A stretch of 64,000 bases of DNA from Siniperca chuatsi (taxonomy: Eukaryota; Chordata; Actinopteri; Centrarchiformes; Sinipercidae): assembly GCF_020085105.1 (NCBI RefSeq), contig NC_058043.1:14541167-14605166 (forward strand), written 5' to 3'. The position numbers and the translations under genes were made by a program. Shown piece by piece: positions 1 to 12,611 of this stretch (positions are counted from its first letter, which is position 1; every line of letters begins with the position of its first letter). The notes beneath the pieces are model-generated. The model searched no databases. It saw only the letters and a list, made by a program, of their open reading frames with translations, and was not told the origin of the DNA.

Positions 1-1304
1 GCCAGATTCATTAATCAGCATTTAACATATAGTTTTTCATTTCTACTGTTTTTGGTTTTGTCTGAATCATTGAGCTTGACAATAGTAGTAATCACTGCTT
101 TACTCTCCCTGTTAATTATTCTCCATGTTAAATGCTGTCGGATTAGGCCAGCAGTCAGCATGTGCTTAAGCAGCCCAGAATATCTGAGTTTTTAATTGCA
201 GTGCTTAAAGATGTGCCATTTTCGAGCAAGAAGCTTATTTATTGTGACTTTGTGATGAGGTGATACTATCTTACATTTGTCCCTTCTTACAAATACTAAC
301 AATGTCTTGGTTATGTAAGGATGGCAGCAGAAAGGCTGGATGAAACAGTGGCATTTATTCTTGTTTGACACAGGTGGCTGCTGAGGCAGTCCGTCTGTCT
401 GACGTGACAGTGTTGGCTGTCCTTACACACTCTCTGTCAGCTCGGAGGCGTTCAGTTAGATTCATTGTCGTCCCTCAGCCTGAAACAAAGGCTGTGATTA
501 ACTGGTATGTTCCTCCTCTGTTGATTTACTGCATGTGTTAAATAGGCCTCAGAGAAGCACACAGGTCAAGCACAGCAGTGACATAAAAGCCCCGATATGA
601 AGTCCTACTGCTGACTAACTCAGAGGAACCAAACCTGAAGCAAACCTCTTGGTCTCCATCCTCGTCTCATCAATCAACGTCTATTAGATCACCGTTTCCA
701 GGTGTAATATGTTGAAATACGGGCGCCCGCAGTGTGATTGCTGGTGTCACTGTGGACATTTTCACTGGCATCCTCACCCTTAGTCAGGCAAAACCCGAAC
801 ATGGCTGAGAATAATTCTCTGTAAAAGAAGTAAAAAACAGGCCTTTTAAAAAGAAAGAGTAATCTGCTTATGCAGGGGCCTGCTATACAGAAAATGTTGA
901 GTGTGTATTAGTGTCTTTTTCTCTGTGCATGTTTGTTATGCGCATATGTGTTGTGCTTATTACCTTCAATTAACTTGGTGCTGTTGCAACAATATAAAAA
1001 GCACAATGTAGATGGAACATACCCTGATTTCAGCTTTTTAAAAAGCCTTTTCCCAGTCTGGTATCCATTTGTGAATATTATCTGTAGCATGCCAGAGACA
1101 CTAACAAGAACAAATTGTTTTGTCCTTTAATTATTTTGTCAAACAGATGTAAAACTACACATAAATAATAAGAAAATAATAACAAAAGCGGGAGCAGTGG
1201 AAGCAGCATAACATATTTTTCTATAAAAAACGTTTTTGAAATAAAAAGTCAGATAAACAGTGTATGAACCCCAAATCAGTCTCATCAGTCTATGGGGCAT
1301 CTTC

Positions 1305-1765
1305 AGGCTGAATTACTTTAGTACAAATTTGAGGTATTTGTACTTTATAGGCAATATTGTACTTTTTACTGCACTACATTAACAGCTATAGTTACTTTAG
1401 GAATGAAGATTTTACATAAAAACATATGATGAGCTCATAAAATTTGAAGCATTGTTATAGATTAAATTACCCAACAGTGTGCACAGCAGTTCAAATTCGC
1501 TCCACCTCGACCAACTACAACAGTAAAATGCTACTTACAAATTAATGCATCAGTAATAATAATCAAATTATATATTATGGAATAATATAAATGTCGTAGG
1601 TAACATTTTTCTGTATTGAGTACTTTTAGTTTTGAAGTAAGTACATTTTGCTAATGTTATGAACTTTTACTTCAGTAACATTTCTAATGCCGTACATTTA
1701 CTTGTAATGGAGTATTGCTACTTTTACTTAAGTGATGTATCTGAATACTTCTTCCACTGCTGATA
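1305..1765 (-). repeat. Dispersed repeat, 'agtactcagat / acttaagtaaaagta' family, copy 1
   Basis: The end at 1735-1765, read on the minus strand, starts with cagtggaagaagtattcag and continues with acttaagtaaaagta-like text. The same consensus occurs at 18935-19200, 23224-23480, 60465-61290 and, in this orientation, at 7130-7430. It resembles a very common non-coding teleost interspersed repeat. The shared internal block (gctccacc..accaactacaac) links it to copy 2. I cannot name the transposon superfamily with certainty. Confidence 0.6.
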
Positions 1766-2297
1766 AAAATGTTAGAGTTTTGGTTGTCTGTTTTTCAAGA
1801 TCATGACAGAGCTGCTTGGGGTGACAAATGCTGCTTGGATTGCTCTTAATCCTAACAACAATATCCTATTAAATCATCAACTCCACATGAATCAGTCTCT
1901 TTGGTCACTGAAAGGCGAAGTGACAACAAACCTTCCTCCACCTGTCCCTCAGGTTGTAGCAGCTAGGACAGCGATGTGGCAGGTCTAATCCTCCTTATCT
2001 TAATGGCATCCACCACTATCGCTAGAGTGGTGGGGACAATCGACCCTTTCCCTTTCTTTATCAGCAAAAACCACTTCCCTCACCAATCCTGTTGGTCACC
2101 CCCTTCTGTCAGACACCTCCACCCACTGTCAGGCTCCTCGGCTGGTCTTTCGCTCTCTGATATTACCTCATCTCGTTGTGCTTTGTCACAGTCTCACCTA
2201 ACTAGTAATTATTTGGAAATGCCTGGTTCCAGGAAAAAAGCTTGTTGCTGCTGTTGAAAAGGACAAATGGACCATGTTTTCAACAGAACCACAAGCT

Positions 2298-2320
2298 CAC
2301 ACACTCACACACACACACAC
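2298..2320. repeat. CA microsatellite
   Basis: Dinucleotide CA repeat with one interruption (cacacactcac...). Confidence 0.85.
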
Positions 2321-3119
2321 TGCACGCAGGGTGGATGGGTGGATGTGTACCTTGGCTCCGGGTTGTTTTTCTTTCCCTTCTTATATTCCCACTGTGACGA
2401 TGGCCACTCTGCAACAAGGGAGTCAAGAGAGACTTTTCAGATCAGATAAAACAGCAGAGATAGCTGCAAGCAGCGGACCGTGTCGTAATACCAAGTTTTC
2501 TTTTCAAAGCCCTCACATAGTGCGGTTTGTAGACCAAACTCGGTGTTCCCTGGACAATTGCTCAACTTGAGATAAGTGTAGAATTTAATGTTTAACAGGC
2601 ATACTTTTCAAAGTGATGTCAAACTTTATTTTCATACCATACAGTATGTACAATGAAACTCAGTGTGCTTTACTTAAAACAATTATTTACTCAGATGGAT
2701 CTTGACTGTTTGTTTCTGGCAGCTGATTAACTTTTAGCTCAGCCTAAATACAATTTCACTCTTATAATTCCCAGTGTGTTTCTCTCTCTTTGCCCTCCAC
2801 TGGGAACTGGAGCTAGCTAAGGTGAAAGTGCATAATTTTCATTGTCTAATAGAAAAGGACACAACATATAACATTGTGCCATGGCTAATAATCCTGACTA
2901 TGGACAATAATTACCGATGCTTTAGGTATGATTTGATACAAACCCACAATTTATACTGATCTTACTGTACTATTAAGGAGCTGTGCTATCAGCAGCAGTT
3001 TATAATAATGTATCCTGTTCTGTGCAGCATATATGACGGCTTATTCAAGTAATGATAAATTACTCCAATATCAGACATTTAGCTAAATTCTCTGACTGGG
3101 ATATATATCGTAGAAAAGG

Positions 3120-3370
3120 TTTCAGTTGTAGTCATCTGGACACTGTTTTTAGAATCAAGACGTTTCGGCTCCCATCCGGAAGTCATTCTCAATAGCAGTC
3201 AGTCTCAATTCTATTGGTGAAAGGTCATGTACATTCATGCACCAATCAGAATTTAGCAATATTTAAATGACAATCTGACGACAGTTGTGGAGTCACTTGC
3301 TTATGTTGTCAGGTCACAGTCAAATCTGATCAAACAACAACCGCACAGTCCTGATGAAGCAGATTAGAGT
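3120..3370. repeat. Probable interspersed repeat fragment
   Basis: The text gacgtttcggctcccatc followed by ggaagtcattctcaat, and further on cctgatgaagcagatt, resembles the tail region of a repeat often seen in teleost genomes. No coding capacity remains. The assignment rests on recalled similarity and the boundaries are approximate. Confidence 0.35.
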
Positions 3371-6011
3371 TTGAAAGTCATTAAGTGATAAATTCCTAAT
3401 AAAAAAAATACACATGAATGTTTTTTCGGTGTATATAGATGATTATGGTTTGTTCTAATAATATATAACTTCTTCTAAATGGCTGACATTCGACTAATTG
3501 ATATTCTGTGAATCACTTTTAGAGGATGCAAAGATAAATTGTGATTAAATAAAGTATTGAGATTAAGACTATCAGTTGGAACATTGTTCTGTCAGACTGC
3601 ATAAAGTTTTGAAAAGTCAGCCCTAAGTTTAACTAGATTACAGACTAGCCATGTGTTTTTTCTATTAATGAGAACCTAATGAGAATACAGTTTGTCCCCT
3701 AAATATACAATATTTGTCTCTCAAAGCACTAAACTCTGTTTTTAAAGGTGCTATGTAAATAAAGTTATTATAATAAGGGGTCCTCACTGCACAGGACAGG
3801 ACTTTGAACAAGATACAAAGACACATGACATGTTCCTCCTCAATATATCAACACGAATATAAAATATTCATTAATGTGCTGCTGCTGGCTAACGTTTCTC
3901 TGGGTTATGTGATTCGTTTTCCAATAATTTTGCCAATTTTCTCCTAAACACACCTTTGATTTCCTCAAAATAATGACAACTAAATAATTTTTCTTTTGAT
4001 ATTTTGTTGTTTCGCAGAAATATGAGCAATTCCGCTTTTTCTTTTGTTTTTGTTGTTGACGTTTCCGTTATCTGTGCCTAATGAACGATGAAGCGTTCTG
4101 GCGGCAGGCAGTAATTGCTTGGAGCCCAGCAGTGGGGGTGTAATTAGAGAGACAGGGAGGAGTATATGACTTCATGACTGGCACTGTTTAATGATAATGG
4201 GGTGCAACTCCACACTACTGTGGTCAACTAATCATACTGGACTGGTCTGGACAGCTCTCAATGCAAACGAGCCGTGACTAGAATACTGAACAGCAGCTCG
4301 TCCACGCAGTTCCACACCATTCGCTCCACAGGGGATCAGGCATATGATTATGGCTGTGACCCTGCACCACCTGCATCACTGTCATTAGTACCACCATGGA
4401 TGGACAGGTTTAATGTAAATAAACTAATGTCATCAAGCCACTCAGCAGAGGATGAATACGTACTACTGTCAGCACTTACAAGCACAGGTTGTCCTTTAAG
4501 AGCGATATAGTGAGGAGAAAATCAACATCCATCAACTATCAGGCAACATATATTTAAAATAGGAAATCAGCAAGAAATGATGACTTTTACCTCAATCTAC
4601 TATTATATCGGCATACATGCATCTGATCAAATAGGTTCAACTTACAGCGGCAACATGTAGGTTACAGAATGTGCAGATTTGGTAATATGCATTACAAACA
4701 CTCCAACCTATCAAAAAGTTCAGATGGAGACATCACACACAAAACTGTAATCAAAAAAGGAAACAAACTGCAATGCGGATGGGCATTTGTTGTCTGTTCT
4801 TATTATCAGATCATCTTTACAGAAAGAGGTAGCATACTGTATGTGACGAAAAGCGGCATGAAATATGAACACATTTATATAAACATATGGAAATACAAGT
4901 GGATTAGAAACAGTACAAGCAAATTCTTCCACGCCATTCAGCTAACAATGCATAACCTGATGATGGGTGGTGTAGTCCTAGGTGAAAATGGTTAGCCAGG
5001 GCCCCTGAGTTAGGACCCCTGCAGCAGCGAGCGTTTGGTGATGTAGAAATATTTGGTGTTTAAACACGCTGTTTTCAAAATCTACACAGATGAAAACTTT
5101 CCCCAAAAGTAGTAACTGTGTTTTTTTCTGATGAAACAATGGAAAAGTTGGAATACAATTTAGGTAGGTGTGTAAACAAAGAGAAATGTAGCCTACTGCT
5201 GTAAGTATGGATGTTTGAGCCAACTGGCACTGCAGACTGATGGTGTCAAAATCTATATTTTCAGTTACAGATTTTCAGTTTCTGTTCATTTTCAACCTTA
5301 CTTACTTTTTACAGTTCCACTAACTGATATTTTTAGCAGTGGATCAAATGATTATGTGTAATATTGAAGGAGTCGCTCATAGTGATGAACCCACAGAGAC
5401 TCACCTGACTCTGCTGTTCCCCTCGGCATGTGAAGCGTGTTATCCTCTTTTAGCTCATTGTTTTTGGTTTTACAGCCCACAACTTTACAATTTTGGTTCA
5501 GTTCGCAATTCTCATCAACCTCGTTTCCAGGCACAGCAGGTAACTGCTTACAGAAAAAAAAAGCCCCAATAAACCCACTGTGCTCTACCTGCGCAGCACC
5601 TAACAACAGACAGAAAAAGTTAAAAACTAATGTTAGCTGGTGAGTATAGTGGAGCATTTAGTGATTTAAAGAGTCAGATATTTTCTCTCAGAAGTTGGTG
5701 GAAACAAAAACAGAGCTAAAAGGAGTGAATACTGGACTTACATACATCAGGTCGCCTGAAACACAACTCTAAATAACTGATTATGTCCCACCGTGTCTGC
5801 TGGATGTGTAAATTACCAACAGTTTGCTAACACGTCCACAGATTCAACTTTAAGGTAAAACTGCAGTTTCACAATGTTGTGTACTGCAGGTTATTGCGCT
5901 GCGCCCAAGTGGCCAAAAGAAAATCAATTAATCCAGGTTTTAAAGCAGTTGTGACCAAAAACACCAAACTTATTCTGTTGGATGAAAATATCAGACGTGA
6001 CACATAAACAT

Positions 6012-6400
6012 ACACTCAGTGGCCACTTTATTAGGTACACCTGTAAAATTTTATTCCATCCAATACATCAGCTCTACCACATATTCTACCTTTACGAAGC
6101 TTATGATGGCCAGTTTTTGTTAAAACTTTCAGAGAAGTCAACTATATGTTTATTTCTGTGGTCGTTGTACTGAACTGCATTATACTGGCATGTATTTCTT
6201 CTTCCCTCATGTTAGTAAATAGGGTGGGCAAAATATTAGAAACACCTCTTAATATAAAGCAGGCCAGTTCAACACCAAAGCAAACTACAACCTCAGTAAT
6301 AAACTGAGACCTTTGAAAAGGTAGGATTAATGGCTGAGCTGTTGTAATATACTGAATTTGATTGGCAAGGTGTGCCTAATAAAGTGGCCACTGAATGTAA
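6012..6400. mobile_element. Non-autonomous inverted-repeat element (MITE-like)
   Basis: The left end reads cactcagtggccactttatt then aggtacacct. The right end, near 6367-6398, reads aggtgtgcctaataaagtgg then ccactgaatgt. These are inverted copies of each other over about 30 bp with a few mismatches, bounding about 390 bp without coding capacity. The core holds ttagaaacacctctt, shared with a second copy near 33260-33615. This is the hallmark of a DNA-transposon-derived MITE; the superfamily is not assigned. Confidence 0.75.
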
Positions 6401-7129
6401 AATTCAAAAGGCTGCACTGATAAAAGTTATAATGGAAATGTAATGCCACTGTCTAGGATCTGCTGTCATTTACAGGCTCGTGCAGAAAGGGGATTGGTGA
6501 ACTTCTCATCTGACATTTCAAGATGTTCAAGTTTGAGTTCTTTCTTGCGTGTCCTTCGTCCTCCCTCCTGACAAGGAGGATGTCAGACCCTGAAGTGGAT
6601 TTTAGCAGCTTACGTTTGTCTCCTGACAGGGTGAACAAGAGGAAAGTATAGTCTGTCTCTACATGCTGTAAATCTCTGAGGAAGTATGATTTCAGATACT
6701 TGTTCTTATAAGCCGCTCACAATTGTAACCTAAATTGATCATGAAATTAATTAACTTGAATTGTGAATATATGGCGTTGAGGTCATTATTTTGTCCTGGC
6801 ACCTCTTGCAGCTGTCCTCGTAAGAGTTTCCTCTTTAAACTGCCTGGCCTGAAGTGTATTCCTTCTTTCTACCAAATATGGTTTTCTTGGGAGTATTTTG
6901 TCCCTGTTCTCTGCCCCTGGGGATGTAGTGGTACTGTTTAGGCTTAACTAGGCTTTGAAGGCTTGTCTTCAACAGACTATGTTGTTCTTTGTTTTGTTTC
7001 CTTGAGTTTTTGTGTGAATTACAGTGTTTAAACATTTTGCTTCAGTTATTAGGAAGATTTAGTTGGGTTCAGTTTTTGTTCAAATCTTTGAAAGATGCTG
7101 TTTTTAACAGTAGTTCTCCTTATTAACTA

Positions 7130-7430
7130 ATGGTGGAAAGCAAGTCAGAGTAAGTAATAACTAACATTTAATCAAGTGCTATACTTAAGTCCACTACATT
7201 TCAGAGGAAAATATTGTAGCCTACTTTTTACTCCACTGTATTTCTTTAACAGCTGTAGTTTACTCTGCAAATTCAGATTTTACTACAACGTGTATGATCA
7301 TCTGATATCAGAAATACTTTATTGAAACTCTTTAAATATTTAATATGATGTGTGGTTATAAATTAAACTACACAACAGTATATAGATTCATTAAATTTGC
7401 TCCACCCTAACCAGCTGCAACATTTGAATG
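7130..7430 (-). repeat. Dispersed repeat, same family as 1305-1765, copy 2
   Basis: It shares the order of blocks with copy 1: tactttttactccactgtat, then acagctgtagttta, then gctccaccctaaccagctgc. Copy 1 has a close equivalent of each. It is diverged and truncated, with no coding capacity. Confidence 0.55.
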
Positions 7431-7599
7431 CTTGACTTGTATATAGACATTTTAATTTTCTTGTTGGTCATTGCTGCTTTTATTTATATATACACACACC
7501 TATTTTTTCACACACAACAGTCCTGTCTATATTTTTTTTCCCTTTATTTGTTCAGCTTTGTTGTCTTTACTCTTAGCTGTTATGTCTATTTCTGTGTAA

Positions 7600-7690
7600 G
7601 TACATTGAGAACAATGAAAAAAACGGAGTCAAATTCCTCGTATGTGTACACATACTTGGCTAATAAAGATGATTCGGATTCGGATTACAC
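7600..7690 (+). mobile_element. Retrotransposon 3' tail fragment
   Basis: The stretch contains acggagtcaaattcctcgta, tgtgtacacatacttggc and taataaagatgattcggatt, ending in a repeated gattcg unit. This is the typical 3' end of a teleost non-LTR retrotransposon, in which the short terminal unit is repeated. Only the tail is present. Confidence 0.6.
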
Positions 7691-8080
7691 ATAAACACAT
7701 CGGTAATAATAAAACGATAGTATAACATGATAATATAACCGTATAAAACGGGAAACTGTACAGAATGGGTACTTTTTTTCGCAGCTGATAATATTACACG
7801 AATTAAATACACATTTGTAAGATCATTGAAGGATAAGGCTGGCAATACTCTATACTTTTGGCATAGCCAACAAATCGCATTACAAGACCAAAACTAACAT
7901 CGGTTTAGTCCGAGTCTCTGTCTGTGGCACCAATAATCTGCATTATACCTACTGACCATCATCAACTGTGTCGTGTCACTAATTAAGTAAATAGCGCCCT
8001 CTGTTGTTCAACATCATGTCCTGTGGTTTAAATTAAAATGCGTGCCTGTCACTTTAAGAAAAACCTCGGGCGGTTGCAAG

Positions 8081-8243
8081 GCATGATGGGTAGAAGGTTC
8101 AGAGCCAATCAAGTCATTGTTGTCCACGCGTTGTTATGGAGTTGGTGGGGTCTGGTTTAAATCACAAAATGATCTGAAACGTTCGCTGTTTAATTCATCC
8201 TCGGTTACATAAACGTGATTTCAACGTGGTATAAATTTAAATA
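8081..8243 (+). promoter_or_regulatory. Proposed MIIP promoter and 5' UTR
   Basis: A TATA-less stretch just upstream of the MIIP start codon contains gcatgatgggta (8081-8092), similar to the core of the ZNF143/Ronin-type element in reverse, and a CCAAT box in gagccaatca (8105-8109). Both are common in housekeeping promoters. The transcription start cannot be read from sequence alone. Confidence 0.4.
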
Positions 8244-11200
8244 ATGTCCTCGACGGACCGGCTGGACGTTTTACGAGGGCGTAACAAAGATTTATTGAAC
8301 CAGTTGAAGCAGCAGAGAGAGAAACTGGAGCGGCTGACCGGCTGCAGTCACAGCCGCAAGAGGGAGAGAGAGGACGAGGACGAGGCTGAGGAGAGGAGAG
8401 ACCCTGCAGAGGTCCTGACCCTGACCGATGGAGACCGCGGGGCTGCCAGGGCTGCCCTCGCTAAACCTACCGTGAGATTTGCGGGTAATTAAACTGTTTG
8501 TTTACAGGAGGCCAATGAGAAGTCTGCAGCTATTAGCTAGCTAAGTTTCAGTACGTGCCAATCATCCAATAGGTCCTCATATGTATTATATTTAAATCTC
8601 TGCACTAAAGTCAGTAGGTAAAACATAGTTAGTCGTGCTTGAGCTTGACCCAGACACCACATCACAGTAAACACAGAGCTTGAATATATTTTTTCAAAGT
8701 TTCATACCCAAGTTTAACTCCTTAAAGGGACAGTTCACCCCCAAATCAGAAATACATATCTTTCCTCTTGCCTGTAGTGCTATTTATCCATCTAGATTGT
8801 TTTGGTGTGAATTGCAGAGTTTTGGAGATATCGGCCGTAGAAATGTCTGCCTTTTTTGAATATAATGGCACTATATGGCACTCGGCTTGTGGTTCTCAAA
8901 GCGCCAAAAAATACATTTGAAAAACTCAACAGCAATGTATCTTTGCAGAAATCATGACCCGGTTACTTTGTTGTGAGCAGTTTCGTATAGGAACTATCGG
9001 TAGAAAGAAAATCGTTTCTACACGAAACTGCTCACAACAAATCTGTGGATTTTCTTGAGTAACAAGTAGCTAAATGTAATTCATTGTAAAGTACTTTGTA
9101 AACGTTAACTAATTAACTCAAGGTCCACTTACTAGCTTTTTCAAGCTAGTAAGTTGTTCACCATATATCAGCACATATGCTTAGCTGTAATGGAGATAGC
9201 TCAGATGTCTAAGTATGAAACCTAACTCGCATATTAAAATGTGGATTGGTTGAAAGCTCTGGAAAAAAGCTAGCAAGTAAGTAACCTTGAGGGTTGTTTT
9301 TTTGTCAAACTAGACATAATTACTGATGTAATTTTTTGATGTGAAATGATATTTTTGTGCTCTGACATTTTACTTTTCTTGTTGCACATTTAGTTTTTGT
9401 TGACTTTACATTTCACTGCAAGCCTGTCGTGTGCATGTGACAAATAAGAAATCCTGTAATCATTGATGGAGAAATCTCTTCCTCCGTGTCTCCATCAGAT
9501 ACATGTGAGGGACAAACTATTTCAACATCATCTTTGACCTCCAAACACACAGGAGGGACTGCTGAACATACAGCCAGCACCAAGTCCTGTCTAGCAAATC
9601 ACAGCAAAGAAGAGGTAAGAAAAAAGAGCAGAGGACAGTCTACTCAAGTTTGTCTCTGTTGTTTAAAATTAGCTGTACAATGTCGAGTAGAACATCAGCA
9701 CTACCCTGACCAAGTTCCCTAAATCTCAGTTGTCTCATAAAGTAAGCAGCATTGTCCAAACTGGTTGGCTTAAAGGAATAATTCATCCCAAACTGAAAAG
9801 GTACTCACCCCCATGTCGCTGGAAACTCTCAGGACCTGGCTGTGAGATGGTTTCCATAGCTCGATCTCTGCCGTCTTTTTACACCTTGAAAGAAATATAA
9901 AATCAGCTGTCTCAGAACAACTTTACGGACATAATTAAATTTCATTGAAGCCAAACAATTACACTGTGTGTCCAAAAGACCAGAGCAGTGTCGGTGAGGA
10001 CACTGCTCTGGTCTTTTGGACACACTCACACACCCTACAACAGAGTTTGGGAGGTGACGCAGATTGAACGAAAGGGCTAACACTCATGCTGTGTGTGGGT
10101 TTCTATGAACTTAAATTTTACAGTAGGATGAATTATTTCTTTTACCAGCAGATTTGCTGAAAATGACCACTATTAGACTACTAATACTCTGCACTACTTG
10201 TTTGTTTTTGCAGAGGGCGGTGCGGCGTCGAGTCACATTTCAGTCTGATGAATGCGAAGAGATATCTGCCTCAGACAGGCTTCATTTGCAGCCTTTACTG
10301 GGGTATGACTGGATAGCAGGTATGCCTTTTTGGACTTTCCGTCTGCCTATTTTCTTCTTATACACACAATCATCTAATGGAGCCCTAACAGATGATGTCC
10401 GTTCCCTCTAAGGAGTCCTGGACGCTGAGGACTCCTTAATAGAGCGCTCTGACGAGTTCTTCAATGACCTGCGCATGTTTCGGTCACTCAATAAAGACGA
10501 GTGTGTCCACAGCCCACAGCCAGAGTGAGTGCTGCACACTTGATTGCGACTAATTATGTGTCTTGTGCCGAGTTTACCTGTGTTGATGATGGCTTCATTA
10601 AATTACACTTAATTGGCTCTCCTCATAGATTTTCTGAGGAGAACCATTCAGTCCTGCCGCTGCTAACAGACAAGGACGGTCAGGAGGCTAACATGGATAC
10701 TCATCAGTGTAAGAGGGGTCATTTATTTGAAAAGGCTACTCTAATTTTTCTTTTTCATGATAGCTGAAGTAATTCTCATCTCTACTTGCCCACCTTTTGT
10801 TCAGGTACATTCTCTTACAGGATTAACAGCAGACTGTTCCCCGTTCCACTTCACTCTCAGGAGTGCTGCCCGGTGTGCAAAAAGCACAAATCCTCCCACT
10901 CTCACACTACTGCTGAACCAGCTCTCATCAGGTAATGATGATGTGCACTCTGACTGCCTTTTACGACCACTTAAAAGTTAATTGGCACCAGCCAGCAGAC
11001 ATTTTTAATTTGATATACTTTGTCCCTGCTTGATGAATCAAGAAGGTGATGGATCCCTTGGGTGCAGCAGAGACCTTTTTATACTGTGTTATTTTATTAC
11101 AGTCTGAAACGAGTCCTGTTCCTGGCTTTACTTCAATGCCTGTGAATATCACTGTCAAATAATAGTACCAACAGAAGTTGTGTGTTCCTTTTAAACACAT

Positions 11201-12611
11201 TAAAGCAGAATAAAGGGGCCATGTACCAAAGCAGTGGGTTCAGGCATCGTCAGGTATTCCCAGGAGTCACCACTAAAATGAGAAACACTTTAACAGTTGT
11301 AATAATAGTTTAGTAATAGTAATAGTCTCATTTTGTTCAAATGTATTTACTGTAGATTTTCCCTTTTTGAGAAAGACTAATGCATTATCAGCCCTTGTAT
11401 AAGACTTCTTAACAAATCATATGAGTGGTCGATGAGACAAAATTGTGTGTCTGTGGCCTAAAATTTGTCTGTTTGGTGGTCCACGTCATGAAAAATGTTT
11501 GAGAATTCCTGCTGAAAGAGGTTTGTTAGGGCTTTAAAACCAATGAAAAGCCTGTCACTAAATTTTCTTTTGTTTTTAAGAGATAGCTCTTAAAATCCAT
11601 AATCAGTTTTTGTCAAGTTAGATTGAAATCACATTTTACCACTGTAGCAGCATGTATATTGTCTCATGAATTTTGTTTTTGTGTCATTTGTAAGGGTCAG
11701 CATTCCTCGCTCCACCCTCTTGCCACCTTACAAGTACAAAGCTCATCGGCGATGCAGTTTTGACCCTTCTGATAGTTTGGGGTTACCGTCGGTGAGTAAG
11801 CGTTTGAATTAGGGAGCTAAGTGCATGACAATTTATGACTACTCAGCTTCCCTTTATGATCTTTACATATTGTGTTAACGCCTCTATGTTTAAATGAACA
11901 TAATAAGTTTTATCAATGTGCCACAGTCTTTTTTTCATCTTCACGGATCTCTCTGGTCTTGTCCAGCACTGTCTCTCAGGCTGGTCGAACACAGGTCAGA
12001 GCACGCTGCCGCCACCCAGCAGCCTCGATCTGCGGAGCAGTCTGAATACGAAGAGCTCCACTGGGTCACAGAACAAGGAACTGGAGGTGAGACACTGCAG
12101 GCTCCCTACTGTATCTAAAACTAAAATATTATAGACCTTTTTCACAGCAGGTATTTTGACTTGTCATGGCAGGAAAAGCACAGGTGGAACTAATAACATT
12201 ATCGATGGTTCAATTCCATTAAGTGTCTGAGTAAGCAATGACAGTGAACCAGCATGCACAATAGCGTGGCCCTGGAACTGGTTTATCTAAATGGAATGCA
12301 GTTATTAATGTTATTTATTACACCTGTAAATGAAAAAGGTCTATAGTAATCTAAAAACAATGATTGTTTGTCTTAAATGTGACTGGATATTGGAAAACAA
12401 TGACAAAGAAAGATGTTGAATCTTGTGAGGACATACATGGCACAAATCTGAAATGGTGGTTTTTAATATTTTTCAGGGTCTCTCTGCGCCCAAAAAGTCC
12501 AGTAACCAGATCTCTGACCAGATATCGGATGTGTCTCGCTTGACTCGTCACAACTTCCAACACTTCTCTCCCAAAAGAAAACTAGGAAGTATATCTTACC
12601 CTTTGCACTGA
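8244..12611 (+). CDS. miip: MIIP, migration and invasion inhibitory protein
   Basis: Nine coding exons splice in frame to 377 aa (human MIIP 388 aa): 8244-8484, 9499-9614, 10214-10319, 10413-10524, 10629-10708, 10805-10931, 11695-11791, 11967-12086 and 12477-12611 (TGA). All introns are GT-AG and phases match at every junction. The N-terminus (residues about 7-32) is a short charged coiled-coil-like helix. Conserved blocks are RVTF (about 125-128) followed by [10 protein letters not shown] (146-155), SLNKDEC, a cysteine-bearing segment [19 protein letters not shown], then [23 protein letters not shown] and HCLSGW, each with a counterpart in human MIIP. In mammals MIIP binds IGFBP2 and HDAC6 and restrains cell migration and mitosis; that role here is inferred from the family. 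Introns 1, 2 and 8 contain small inverted-repeat elements. The 3' UTR has no clear AATAAA; AATATA near 12793 or ATTAAA near 13034 could serve. Confidence 0.93.
8728..9066 (+). repeat. Interspersed repeat in MIIP intron 1
   Basis: It begins with aaagggacagttcaccccca and continues with gttttggagatatcggccgt and gaaatgtctgcc, then a segment with a perfect 17-bp inverted repeat (gttgtgagcagtttcgt near 8971, its complement near 9022). A diverged relative of the first part lies at 52270-52560. It resembles a common teleost interspersed repeat and has no coding capacity. Confidence 0.6.
9117..9291. mobile_element. Small MITE-like element in MIIP intron 1
   Basis: The left end ctcaaggtccacttactagc plus ttttt is matched in inverted orientation by the right end gaaaaaagctagcaagtaag then taaccttgag. 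The pair bounds about 175 bp, and the roughly 25-bp ends have a few mismatches. There is no coding capacity. The superfamily is not identified. Confidence 0.6.
9413..9462 (+). mobile_element. Short retrotransposon tail-like fragment
   Basis: The text actgcaagcctgtcgtgtgc followed by atgtgacaaataa resembles the 3' tail of a teleost LINE. It is short, so the assignment is tentative. Confidence 0.3.
9773..10143. mobile_element. Foldback element in MIIP intron 2
   Basis: Terminal text aaggaataattcatccc on the left is matched in inverse by aggatgaattatttctt on the right, bounding about 370 bp. Inside lies a perfect hairpin (9966-10025), reported separately. The left-end text is a motif often seen in teleost repeats. 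No protein is encoded. Confidence 0.55.
9966..10025. repeat. Perfect inverted repeat, 27-bp arms, 6-nt spacer
   Basis: The left arm 9966-9992 and right arm 9999-10025 are exact reverse complements around the spacer ggtgag. Transcribed with the MIIP pre-mRNA, it would form an uninterrupted 27-bp stem. Confidence 0.95.
12128..12350. mobile_element. MITE-like element in MIIP intron 8
   Basis: The left end attatagacctttttca is matched by the inverted right end tgaaaaaggtctatagtaat, with near-perfect termini of 15-18 bp bounding about 220 bp of non-coding DNA. The form is that of a short non-autonomous DNA transposon. Confidence 0.75.

Larger units (their letters stand above)
1..8080. other. Gene-poor region upstream of MIIP
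   Basis: I see no convincing gene in these 8 kb. Open frames are short (under about 110 codons), lack recognisable domains and mostly lie in AT-rich DNA. The region carries interspersed repeats (listed separately), a short CA microsatellite at 2298-2320, and a stretch at about 4080-4210 that looks like single-copy DNA of balanced composition. One weak candidate exon at 374-504 is discussed under findings. A neighbouring gene such as MFN2, which lies beside MIIP in human, is not visible here. Confidence 0.6.
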
